A stretch of DNA of 5,238 bases from Halieaceae bacterium. Lineage in GTDB: Bacteria; Pseudomonadota; Gammaproteobacteria; Pseudomonadales; Halieaceae. Shown in pieces: positions 1 through 5,238 of the stretch (the stretch's first letter is position 1; every line of letters starts with the position of its first letter). The DNA is taken from contig JABIZW010000183.1 of NCBI GenBank assembly GCA_018666295.1, positions 1-5,238 on the forward strand, given 5' to 3'. Below the pieces are notes generated by a model. The model did no database searches, was not told the origin of the DNA, and saw only the letters and a list, made by a program, of their open reading frames with translations. The position numbers and the translations under genes were made by a program.

Positions 1-64
1 CCTCATTCTTCGCAGGTGCTTGGGCGCCAACCGGCCTGTTTGATTTGGCTGTCTGATCTGTGTA

Positions 65-76
65 GCGACAGGTCGC
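65..76. repeat. 12-bp palindrome, possible operator half
   Basis: GCGAC-AG-GTCGC is a perfect inverted repeat with 5-bp arms and a 2-bp centre, about 85 bp upstream of the dehydrogenase start. The position would suit a regulator binding site. A palindrome this short can arise by chance and it matches no operator I know. Confidence 0.25.
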
Positions 77-86
77 CGATTCGCCC

Positions 87-100
87 ACAACGTCAGTTGT
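87..100. repeat. 14-bp palindrome, possible operator
   Basis: ACAAC-GTCA-GTTGT is a perfect inverted repeat with 5-bp arms around a 4-bp centre. It lies 60-73 bp upstream of the dehydrogenase start and 10 bp downstream of the other palindrome in the leader. The spacing and dyad symmetry are compatible with a dimeric transcription factor site. Whether a regulator binds, and which one, is unknown. Confidence 0.3.
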
Positions 101-146
101 TTGTGCTGCGTGTTTCGTTGACGTAGTGTGAGAAAAAAGAAACAAG

Positions 147-152
147 AAAGGG
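147..152 (+). promoter_or_regulatory. Ribosome binding site of the formaldehyde dehydrogenase gene
   Basis: AAAGGG is a moderate Shine-Dalgarno match that leaves 7 nt before the ATG at 160. A second purine-rich piece, GAAGG, directly abuts the ATG and is too close to serve. The spacing supports ATG 160, whose product matches the family from its first residues. Confidence 0.6.
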
Positions 153-159
153 TTGAAGG

Positions 160-1266
160 ATGAAGAGTCGAGCAGCAGTTGCTTTTAAGGCAGGCGCCCC
201 ACTTGAGATAGCCGAAGTGGATGTTCAGGGACCTCGCGCAGGCGAGGTCATGGTCGAAATTAAAGCCACAGGTGTCTGCCATACGGACGCTTTTACACTC
301 TCAGGTGACGATCCGGAAGGCGCATTCCCGGCTATTTTGGGTCACGAAGGCGCCGGTATTGTTGTCGAAATTGGCGAAGGGGTGAAGTCAGTCAAGCCTG
401 GTGATCACGTGATTCCGCTGTACACACCCGAGTGTCGAGAGTGTAACTTCTGTCTGCATCCCAAAACGAATCTGTGCCAAGCTATTCGTGAAACGCAGGG
501 GCAGGGTCTCATGCCCGACCATTCCAGCCGTTTCACATTAGATGGCGAGCCAATTCTCCATTACATGGGTTGCTCAACCTTCTCTAACTACACCGTTTTA
601 CCGGAAATCGCGGTGGCTAAAGTCCGCGAGGACGCACCGTTCGATAAAATCTGTTACATCGGTTGTGGCGTGACTACAGGCATTGGTGCTGTTGCTTTTA
701 CGATGAAGGTTGAGGCGGGTGCAACGGTCGCTGTATTCGGTTTGGGCGGTATTGGACTCAACGTTATTCAAGGCGCCCGGATGGTGGGAGCCACTCGGAT
801 CATCGGAGTTGACTTAAACCCGGCGAAAGCGACTCTTGCACGCCAATTTGGGATGACAGACTTCGTGAACCCCAGCGAGGTTGATGATGTTGTTGACCAT
901 CTTATTCAAATGACAGGCGGCGGTGTTGATTACAGTTTTGAATGCATAGGTAACGTCAATGTCATGCGCCAAGCGCTTGAGTGTTGTCACAAGGGCTGGG
1001 GACAAAGCTGTGTTATCGGTGTCGCAGGTGCTGGACAAGAAATATCAACGCGCCCTTTCCAACTGGTGACAGGTCGGTCGTGGCGAGGGTCCGCATTTGG
1101 CGGTGCGCGAGGCAGAACAGACGTTCCTAAAATCGTCGATTGGTATATGGAAGGCAAGATTAATATCGATGAGATGATTACCCATACCATGCCGCTTAAC
1201 CAGATCAACGATGCCTTTGATCTGATGCATGCAGGAAAGAGCATTCGGTCTGTGGTGACGTTCTAA
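160..1266 (+). CDS. frmA: S-(hydroxymethyl)glutathione dehydrogenase / class III alcohol dehydrogenase
   Basis: This zinc enzyme oxidises S-(hydroxymethyl)glutathione, the spontaneous adduct of formaldehyde and glutathione, to S-formylglutathione with NAD+ in the cytoplasm. Class III enzymes can also reduce S-nitrosoglutathione. The 368-residue length is normal for the family. Catalytic zinc ligands are visible as Cys40 (GVCHTD), His62 (GHEGAG) and Cys169 (IGCGV). The structural zinc site is Cys92, Cys95, Cys98 and Cys106. The nucleotide fold shows GLGGIG at 194-199, with Asp218 placed to bind the adenine ribose of NAD. Arg110 in CQAIR sits where the human class III enzyme has its glutathione-anchoring arginine, and TQGQGLMPD and SFECIGNV are class III hallmarks. 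These set it apart from ordinary ethanol dehydrogenases. The stop codon overlaps the start of the hydrolase gene, so the two are one operon. The gene is also called adhC or adhI. Confidence 0.97.
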   Translation: MKSRAAVAFKAGAPLEIAEVDVQGPRAGEVMVEIKATGVCHTDAFTLSGDDPEGAFPAILGHEGAGIVVEIGEGVKSVKPGDHVIPLYTPECRECNFCLHPKTNLCQAIRETQGQGLMPDHSSRFTLDGEPILHYMGCSTFSNYTVLPEIAVAKVREDAPFDKICYIGCGVTTGIGAVAFTMKVEAGATVAVFGLGGIGLNVIQGARMVGATRIIGVDLNPAKATLARQFGMTDFVNPSEVDDVVDHLIQMTGGGVDYSFECIGNVNVMRQALECCHKGWGQSCVIGVAGAGQEISTRPFQLVTGRSWRGSAFGGARGRTDVPKIVDWYMEGKINIDEMITHTMPLNQINDAFDLMHAGKSIRSVVTF

Positions 1267-2117
1267 TGGCACTTGAGCGCATCTCTGAGGCTCGTTGCTT
1301 TGGAGGGGTACAGTGGCGTTACAAAGGGGCCTCTCAGGTGCTTTCGGGAGACGCTGTCTTTTCTGTTTTTTTACCCGATTTTGCTGCCGCTAATCCCGTT
1401 CCAGTCGTCATTTATCTCTCGGGACTTACCTGTACAGATGAGAACGCCGTAACCAAGGCCGGCGCACAGCGGATAGCGAGTGAGCTTGGCATTGCCGTGG
1501 TTTTTCCTGACACCAGCCCACGAGGCGATAACGTGGCGGACGACCCTGACGGCGCTTACGACTTGGGCCTTGGCGCGGGTTTTTACCTGAACGCGACGCA
1601 GGCGCCATGGTCCGATCATTACAGAATGGAAGAATATATCGTCGATGAGCTGCCGTCGTGGCTGGGCGATATTGAAGGCTTAGATGTTGCCCGAGTGAGT
1701 ATCAGTGGCCACTCGATGGGCGGTCATGGTGCAATGAGTTTGGCCCTAAAATATCCGGGACGTTATCGCTCAGTGAGCGCATTTTCTCCCATTTGCGCGC
1801 CGGCGAGCTGTCCTTGGGGGCATAAGGCGTTCTCCGCTTATCTTGGTGAAGATAAAGAAGAGTGGAAACTGCACGATAGCTCTGAGCTTATTCGCTCGGG
1901 CGCAAAAGCCATACCGCTCCTGATTGATCAAGGTGCTTCAGATCAGTTTCTTGTCGAGCAGCTCAAACCTGAGTTACTCAAGGAGGCTTGCGACATAACC
2001 GCCTTTCCGCTCACCTACAGAGAGCATGATGGTTATGATCATAGCTATTTCTTCATCGCGACCTTCATGGAAGATCATCTGCGATTTCACGCAAAGCATT
2101 TGGCGCAACCAGAGTAA
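1266..2117 (+). CDS. fghA: S-formylglutathione hydrolase
   Basis: This cytoplasmic serine hydrolase of the esterase D family splits S-formylglutathione into formate and glutathione, the second step of glutathione-dependent formaldehyde detoxification. The 283-residue product has the alpha/beta-hydrolase nucleophile elbow GHSMGGHGA with Ser150. Asp226 in DQGASDQFL and His259 in GYDHSYF complete the expected triad. The oxyanion-side segment LSGLTCTDEN (51-60), with its conserved cysteine, and PICAPASCPWG (175-185) are typical of the family. The start ATG overlaps the dehydrogenase stop in TAATG and no Shine-Dalgarno precedes it, so translation is probably coupled to the upstream gene. The gene is called frmB in Escherichia coli. 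Pairing with the dehydrogenase confirms the assignment. Nothing about it is truncated or unusual. Confidence 0.96.
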   Translation: MALERISEARCFGGVQWRYKGASQVLSGDAVFSVFLPDFAAANPVPVVIYLSGLTCTDENAVTKAGAQRIASELGIAVVFPDTSPRGDNVADDPDGAYDLGLGAGFYLNATQAPWSDHYRMEEYIVDELPSWLGDIEGLDVARVSISGHSMGGHGAMSLALKYPGRYRSVSAFSPICAPASCPWGHKAFSAYLGEDKEEWKLHDSSELIRSGAKAIPLLIDQGASDQFLVEQLKPELLKEACDITAFPLTYREHDGYDHSYFFIATFMEDHLRFHAKHLAQPE

Positions 2118-2148
2118 GCGTCCTCTGAGGCAGCACAGCTCGTTTGCT

Positions 2149-2188
2149 CATGGTGTCGTCCTCTCCTGACGAAAGAAACGACACCGTG
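2149..2188. terminator. Hairpin between convergent operons, candidate bidirectional terminator
   Basis: GGTGTCGT (2152-2159) and ACGACACC (2178-2185) form a perfect 8-bp stem. It extends to 11 pairs (2149-2159 with 2178-2188) through one G-T pair, closing an 18-nt loop. It starts 31 bp after the hydrolase stop and lies 40 bp beyond the stop of the opposing 84-residue gene, so it could end transcription from both sides. No run of U follows on either strand, so it is not a classic intrinsic terminator. It may instead protect 3' ends or act with Rho. Confidence 0.45.
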
Positions 2189-2191
2189 TAT

Positions 2192-2212
2192 CGCTAGGCA
2201 CTATGGCTAGCG
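2192..2212. repeat. Second inverted repeat in the convergent intergenic region
   Basis: CGCTAG (2192-2197) and CTAGCG (2207-2212) are perfect inverted arms around a 9-nt loop, beginning 4 bp to the right of the larger hairpin. On the - strand it falls 17 bp after the stop of the 84-residue gene and would be its first downstream hairpin. It lacks a U-tract. A role in 3' end formation is an inference from position only. Confidence 0.3.
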
Positions 2213-2228
2213 GGTTGCGGCCTGTCCG

Positions 2229-2483
2229 TCAAATTGCGAGAAAGAGGTCAAGACCACTGAGCACCAATACTAAGCGCAAGATAAGTTTTGAGCGTTTATC
2301 GAGCGCATCAAACTGCTTTCTGAGTTCCGCCAGTTCTTCTTTCGCAGTGTCACCTGCATCGACGATTTTTTCGCGGCTCGCTGCTATGGCGCCCGCGGCA
2401 GCGACACCGGCGGTCGAGACCCCCATGGCACGGAGTAAGCGGCGGCGGCTCAGTAGTGATGTGTCAGTTTGGTCGTCGGTCAT
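2229..2483 (-). CDS. Small protein with twin-arginine-like N-terminus and hydrophobic C-terminal tail
   Basis: I do not recognise this 84-residue protein. Residues 12-18 read SRRRLLR, close to the twin-arginine consensus S/T-R-R-x-F-L-K, and a small-residue hydrophobic stretch rich in Ala, Gly and Val follows at about 19-35. An AIAAS segment could be cut by signal peptidase, or the stretch could stay as a membrane anchor. Residues 42-63 are charged with heptad-like leucines (EELAELRKQF), suggesting a short helix or coiled coil. The last 19 residues, from about 66, are strongly hydrophobic and end at the C-terminus like a tail anchor. The start lies 26 bp after the crotonase stop, so it is probably co-transcribed. 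AGGAG (- strand, 2503-2499) precedes the ATG by 15 nt, longer than ideal. A 106-residue frame overlaps it on the other strand, but the signal and tail architecture here favours this reading. Function is unknown. Confidence 0.7.
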   Translation of the reverse strand: MTDDQTDTSLLSRRRLLRAMGVSTAGVAAAGAIAASREKIVDAGDTAKEELAELRKQFDALDKRSKLILRLVLVLSGLDLFLAI

Positions 2484-2509
2484 ATCGGTAATTACGGACT
2501 CCTGCTCAA

Positions 2510-3295
2510 TTAAGACTGATTAAAAACGGGCCTTCGCTTTTCAAGGAAGGCTGCCATCCCCTCCTGCGAATCAGGCGTCCCGAGCGTCGCAGCGACGGCC
2601 CGTTTCTCATCGTCAATGGATTCATCGAGGGTTTTGGTTTCAAACCCGACGATGGTTTCTAACACCGCTTTCACGGCTAGGCGGGGTTGTGCAGCCAGCT
2701 CTTCACCAAGCGCTTGTGCGCGCGCTTTTAATTGCTCCAGCGGAACCACCTCCGTCACGAGACCCATCTTCAGTGCTTCGTTTCCGTCGATTTTACGGGC
2801 GCGCAAAATCATATCGAGTGCATGCGACCGACCCACGACACGAGGAAGGCGAGCTGATCCGCCCCAGGCAGGGACGCTGCCTAAATCCATCTCGGGCAGT
2901 CCTATTTTTGCACCTTCGCTCGCTGCGATACGAAAATGGCAAGCCAGAGGTAACTCAAGTCCAGCACCGAGGCAGTAGCCGAAAAAGGTGGCGATCGCGG
3001 GTGTCCCACCATTTTCGATCATGCCCAACACACGATGGCGTTGGGCGAAAAATGCTTCTGGACTACCCGCGCGTTTAATGCCCTCGGGGATTTGTCTGAG
3101 ATTCATGCCTGCGGAGAAATTCGCCAGGCCCTCTGCGGTGAACACCACAGCGCGGATACGCTCGTCCGCTAGGACCTCGGGTAACTGCTCTTCAAGACGG
3201 TCGATGTAGTCCACCGGCATCAAGTTGTACGGCGCATCGTTTACGCTAAATGTAGCTACATTATTGGTGACGGAGAAAAGATAGGGATCTGCCAC
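2510..3295 (-). CDS. Enoyl-CoA hydratase/isomerase family protein (crotonase fold)
   Basis: This 261-residue protein belongs to the crotonase superfamily, soluble enzymes that act on acyl-CoA thioesters by stabilising an enolate in an oxyanion hole. The first oxyanion segment is FSAGMNL (60-66) and the second GYCLGAGLE (106-114). Glu114 and Glu135 (GLPE) line up with the two catalytic glutamates of the rat mitochondrial hydratase, so hydration of 2-enoyl-CoA is plausible. VPAWGGSARLPR (141-152) matches the family's PGAGGTQRL region. Asn65 replaces the aspartate common in the AGADL motif, and Ala111 replaces a glycine. Neither removes a catalytic residue, but together they make the exact substrate uncertain, and isomerase or hydrolase activity is possible. 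Translation starts at GTG 3295 behind a near-perfect ribosome binding site. The gene sits between the carbamoyltransferase cassette and the 84-residue gene with no other beta-oxidation gene in view. Confidence 0.88.
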   Translation of the reverse strand: MADPYLFSVTNNVATFSVNDAPYNLMPVDYIDRLEEQLPEVLADERIRAVVFTAEGLANFSAGMNLRQIPEGIKRAGSPEAFFAQRHRVLGMIENGGTPAIATFFGYCLGAGLELPLACHFRIAASEGAKIGLPEMDLGSVPAWGGSARLPRVVGRSHALDMILRARKIDGNEALKMGLVTEVVPLEQLKARAQALGEELAAQPRLAVKAVLETIVGFETKTLDESIDDEKRAVAATLGTPDSQEGMAAFLEKRRPVFNQS

Positions 3296-3359
3296 AGCGA
3301 TGACCTCCGATTATTGGAACGATGAGTGTATTGGGCTTGTCAGCTCGCTGACTACAGCG
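3296..3359 (-). promoter_or_regulatory. 64-bp gap with small hairpin upstream of the crotonase gene
   Basis: The gap between the 50-residue gene and the crotonase contains a perfect dyad, GTCAGCTCGCTGAC at 3339-3352, which can fold as a 5-bp stem with a 4-nt loop. No U-tract follows on the - strand, so it is a weak terminator candidate and might equally be an operator. CTGACA (3343-3338) resembles a -35 box and AATAAT (3315-3310) a -10 box, but the 22-bp spacing is too long for a standard sigma-70 promoter. Separate transcription of the crotonase is possible but not shown. Confidence 0.3.
3303..3308 (-). promoter_or_regulatory. Ribosome binding site fixing a GTG start for the crotonase
   Basis: On the - strand this reads GGAGGT, a near-perfect Shine-Dalgarno, with 7 nt before GTG at 3295. 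No ATG lies at a suitable distance, so the site decides in favour of the GTG start. Confidence 0.8.
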
Positions 3360-3512
3360 TTAGAAAATTGTGTAGATAAAAGGGGCTAATGCGGACCCCT
3401 GTGTCATGACGACTAACAGACCGAGAATAAGCATGATCCCAATAATAGGTGCCATCCAGAGTTTCTTTCGCTCACGCATGAAGCCCCAAAGGTCTTTTAA
3501 CAGCTCAAACAT
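3360..3512 (-). CDS. DUF5989-type 50-residue membrane protein
   Basis: This tiny gene begins in the TAATG overlap with the SxtJ-family gene and ends in TAA at 3362-3360. The product starts MFELLKDLWGFMRERKKLW, a short helix rich in aromatic and basic residues. One membrane segment follows at about 20-37 (PIIGIMLILGLLVVM), and the protein ends with TQGSALAPFIYTIF. As I recall the family, the RERKK patch before the membrane segment, the QGSALAPF tail and the 50-residue length all match DUF5989, which is found beside SxtJ-type proteins and carbamoyltransferases. Positive charges before the segment suggest the N-terminus lies in the cytoplasm. There is no separate Shine-Dalgarno, and coupling to the upstream gene is likely. 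The role is unknown. It is probably an accessory subunit or membrane anchor of the carbamoylation module. It is too short for many gene finders. Confidence 0.88.
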   Translation of the reverse strand: MFELLKDLWGFMRERKKLWMAPIIGIMLILGLLVVMTQGSALAPFIYTIF

Positions 3513-3925
3513 TAATACGGTCTCTCAAAGTGGTCTTGGTCCCGCGTGCTACTCACAATACGATAACTATCCTGAGCGGTGTCCCCCGTTTTTCGGGATA
3601 GCGCGTCTCGGCCGATAAGGGTCATGAGCGCTCCAATCGGCACAAACACGAGGTAGTAAAGCAAGAACATGATGATACGCGTATTAATGAACCCCGCAAT
3701 AAGTCCAAAGCGCATCCAAGCGCGATAAAACGGCCGCAGTGTCGTTGGCGTGAGAACGGCGAGTATTGTCAGAACGCCAGCACTCCACCACGGCCAGAGG
3801 GAATAAGTCTGATCGAATACCCAAGGTAAAAGAACACCGAAAAGTAGGATAACAACGGTACTAAAAAGCAGTCCGAATTGACGCAGTTCAGAGGGTGTTG
3901 CCGGTGTGGTTGTTCTATTACTCAT
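3512..3925 (-). CDS. SxtJ-family membrane protein
   Basis: This 137-residue protein has a short polar N-terminus and hydrophobic stretches at about 17-37, 43-62 and 72-105, the last long enough for one or two passes. It ends in a polar tail of about 30 residues closing with FERPY. Size, topology, the aromatic/arginine C-terminal motif and position directly after a carbamoyltransferase fit the SxtJ family, named from cyanobacterial saxitoxin clusters but widespread in bacteria without the toxin. Its biochemical role is not established. It may hold the carbamoyltransferase at the inner membrane or handle its substrate, which is inference. It starts 11 bp after the carbamoyltransferase stop with no clear Shine-Dalgarno, and its stop overlaps the start of the 50-residue gene, so translational coupling through the three genes is likely. 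Confidence 0.82.
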   Translation of the reverse strand: MSNRTTTPATPSELRQFGLLFSTVVILLFGVLLPWVFDQTYSLWPWWSAGVLTILAVLTPTTLRPFYRAWMRFGLIAGFINTRIIMFLLYYLVFVPIGALMTLIGRDALSRKTGDTAQDSYRIVSSTRDQDHFERPY

Positions 3926-3936
3926 AGCGCTTACGC

Positions 3937-5238
3937 TCAGTCCAGCTGGAATTCTTGTTTCCAGGACTCATCATGATCCCACTGTGGTTGTTCGGTTTTT
4001 AGTAATACTGCATTTTCCAAGACCAGCATGTCCATTTCAGTGCGCATAAAGCACCGGTACGCGTCTTCAGGGGTGCAAACGATAGGCTCACCGCGAACGT
4101 TAAATGAGGTGTTAATCAAGACAGGGCAGTCTGTGATCGCTTCAAATGCAGACAGTAGTGCATGAAATCTCGGGTTAGTCTCAGCATGGACCGTCTGAAG
4201 CCGCGCAGAGTAATCAACGTGGGTAATCGCCGGGACGCTGGAGCGTGCCACGTTGAGTTTATCGATTCCAAACAAGGCGCCTTCCTCCTCGCTCATCGAC
4301 AGACGATGCTCCTCCCTTACGGTCGCAACTTTCAGCATATAAGGGCTGTCAGCCTCTGTATTGAACCAAGCAGAGACTGCCTCCGCTCTAACCGCGGGTG
4401 CGAAGGGACGAAAAGACTCACGGTTTTTGATTTTGAGGTTCATGACCGATTGCATCGTGGGTGATCGCGCATCGCCGATAATCGAGCGCGCGCCGAGCGC
4501 CCGGGGACCAAACTCCATTCGACCGTTAAACCACCCCACAACCGCGCCGCGATCCAACGCAGCGGCAACGTCGGGCATCAGTTGGGTGTCATCGTACCGC
4601 TGAAACGGCGCGTCGATGCGGGTTAAGTACTGGTCTATTTCACTCTGGCTGAATGATTTCCCAAGGTAAGCGCCTCTCATCGTATCTGAGTGACCGTTGG
4701 CTTCTCGAGGTTTGTCGAGGTATTCATGCCACGTTGCAAGCGCCGCACCCAAGGCGCCACCCGCATCTCCCGCTGCCGGTTGTATCCAGATGCTTTTAAA
4801 GGGCCCCTCGCGCTCAAGTCGACCGTTGGCGACACAGTTGAGTGCAACACCGCCTGCTAGGCAGAGATGGTCGACTTCGAGTTCGGTATGAATCGTCTGC
4901 GCAAGCTTTAAAACAATAGCTTCGGTGACGACTTGTATCGACGCCGCAATGTCCATCTCGCGCTGAGTCAGCTCAGCCTCAGGCTTGCGAGGTGGACCGC
5001 CGAACAAGGCGTCAAAGCGGCGATTAGTCATCGTCAGACCCGTCGCGTAGTTGAAGTAGCGCATGTCGAGTCTAAAGGTTCCGTCGGGCTTGATATCGAT
5101 GAGATGGGTTTTGATGAGGTCGACGTACCGCGGTTCGCCGTAGGGTGCGAGCCCCATGAGTTTGTATTCACCGGAATTGACCTTGAAGCCGGTGTAGTAG
5201 GTGAATGCTGAATACAGCAGCCCTAAGGAGTGTGGGAA
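3937..5238 (-). CDS. Carbamoyltransferase (NodU/CmcH/SxtI type), 5' end outside the window
   Basis: This is the C-terminal part (433 residues) of an enzyme family that transfers a carbamoyl group from carbamoyl phosphate, via a carbamoyl-adenylate, to a hydroxyl group. The frame stays open to the right edge and the first visible residues, FPHSLGLLYSAF, are family-typical, so the true start lies beyond 5238, probably by some 170-190 codons. The ATG at 5157 is the internal methionine of the conserved MGLAPYGEP motif, not a start. The Kae1-like domain shows LCLAGGVALNCVANGRL (4863-4813) and PAAGDAGGALGAA (4777-4739). The YrdC-like C-terminal domain shows FGPRALGARSI, RESFRPFAP, ITHVDYSARLQTV and NTSFNVRGEPIV. 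The N-terminal metal-binding histidines are outside the window. The acceptor cannot be told from sequence. Related enzymes modify Nod factors, antibiotics and toxins, while copies beside SxtJ and DUF5989 are uncharacterised. Confidence 0.93.
   Translation of the reverse strand, partial: FPHSLGLLYSAFTYYTGFKVNSGEYKLMGLAPYGEPRYVDLIKTHLIDIKPDGTFRLDMRYFNYATGLTMTNRRFDALFGGPPRKPEAELTQREMDIAASIQVVTEAIVLKLAQTIHTELEVDHLCLAGGVALNCVANGRLEREGPFKSIWIQPAAGDAGGALGAALATWHEYLDKPREANGHSDTMRGAYLGKSFSQSEIDQYLTRIDAPFQRYDDTQLMPDVAAALDRGAVVGWFNGRMEFGPRALGARSIIGDARSPTMQSVMNLKIKNRESFRPFAPAVRAEAVSAWFNTEADSPYMLKVATVREEHRLSMSEEEGALFGIDKLNVARSSVPAITHVDYSARLQTVHAETNPRFHALLSAFEAITDCPVLINTSFNVRGEPIVCTPEDAYRCFMRTEMDMLVLENAVLLKTEQPQWDHDESWKQEFQLD

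Larger units (their letters stand above)
1..159 (+). promoter_or_regulatory. Leader and presumed promoter region of the formaldehyde detoxification operon
   Basis: This stretch precedes the dehydrogenase gene and must carry the operon's control signals unless transcription enters from further left. It holds two short perfect palindromes (65-76 and 87-100) and an A/G-rich run (131-152) that ends in the ribosome binding site. No convincing sigma-70 promoter is visible. The best pairs, such as TTGTGC (101-106) with TAGTGT (124-129) at 17 bp, match the consensus at only about half the positions. TTGACG at 118-123 is a fair -35 box, but no good -10 box follows it. A short frame in positions 3-56 ends in TGA and could be the tail of an upstream gene, but too little is visible to claim it. 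No frmR-like repressor gene is present here. Confidence 0.5.

Noticed and set aside
3..56. A short + strand frame ending in TGA at 54-56 that could be the C-terminus of an upstream gene
   Set aside because: Only 17 codons are visible with no recognisable motif, and a second frame is also open here. It cannot be told from chance.
2203..2523. A 106-residue + strand frame antisense to the 84-residue gene
   Set aside because: It is longer but rich in Ser, Arg and Ala as expected of an antisense shadow. It has no family look and overlaps a frame with clear signal-like and tail segments plus operon spacing.
2616..3209. Three overlapping + strand frames of 73-129 residues inside the crotonase gene
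   Set aside because: They lie opposite a well-supported family protein and have compositions typical of reverse-strand shadows.
3381..3400. AGGGG...CCCCT inverted repeat as a terminator
   Set aside because: It lies inside the coding region of the 50-residue protein, has a 10-nt loop and no U-tract, and the codons explain the sequence.
3406..3618. A 70-residue + strand frame across the SxtJ/DUF5989 junction
   Set aside because: It is antisense to two recognisable membrane protein genes and has no recognisable features of its own.
3926..3937. AGCG-CTTA-CGCT small dyad between the carbamoyltransferase and SxtJ genes
   Set aside because: Four-base arms are too short to stand out from chance, and the gap is only 11 bp between probably coupled genes.
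3512..5238. A saxitoxin-type biosynthesis locus, suggested by the SxtI- and SxtJ-like genes
   Set aside because: These families are widespread outside toxin producers, and no other saxitoxin gene, such as the SxtA polyketide-like starter, is present in the window.

Overview
The window looks like chromosomal DNA of a proteobacterium, most likely a marine gammaproteobacterium. The glutathione-dependent formaldehyde genes are of the proteobacterial type, base composition is moderate, and genes are tightly packed with stop/start overlaps. The lineage is an inference from gene content and protein style; no rRNA or other phylogenetic marker is present.

Left half, + strand: a 159-bp leader with two short palindromes and an A/G-rich stretch precedes a two-gene formaldehyde detoxification operon. 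S-(hydroxymethyl)glutathione dehydrogenase (class III alcohol dehydrogenase) overlaps S-formylglutathione hydrolase in a TAATG junction. Formaldehyde that has reacted with glutathione is oxidised to S-formylglutathione, which is then hydrolysed to formate and glutathione. A 111-bp convergent intergenic region with two hairpins but no U-tract separates this operon from the rest.

Right half, - strand, read from right to left: a carbamoyltransferase of the NodU/CmcH/SxtI type whose 5' end lies beyond the right edge; a three-segment SxtJ-family membrane protein; a 50-residue DUF5989-type membrane protein, easily missed because of its size; an enoyl-CoA hydratase/isomerase (crotonase) with a GTG start and a strong Shine-Dalgarno; and an 84-residue protein with a twin-arginine-like N-terminus and a hydrophobic C-terminal tail. 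The first three genes are packed with an 11-bp gap and a 1-bp overlap. They form a conserved but functionally unexplained carbamoyltransferase/SxtJ/DUF5989 cassette, plausibly a membrane-coupled carbamoylation module. The crotonase follows after 64 bp and the small protein 26 bp later, so all five may be co-transcribed, but nothing in the sequence ties the last two to carbamoylation.

The points most worth a second look are the 50-residue gene and its cassette, the 84-residue Tat-like/tail-anchored protein, and the paired hairpins between the convergent operons. I see no mobile element, CRISPR array, tRNA, rRNA or broken gene.
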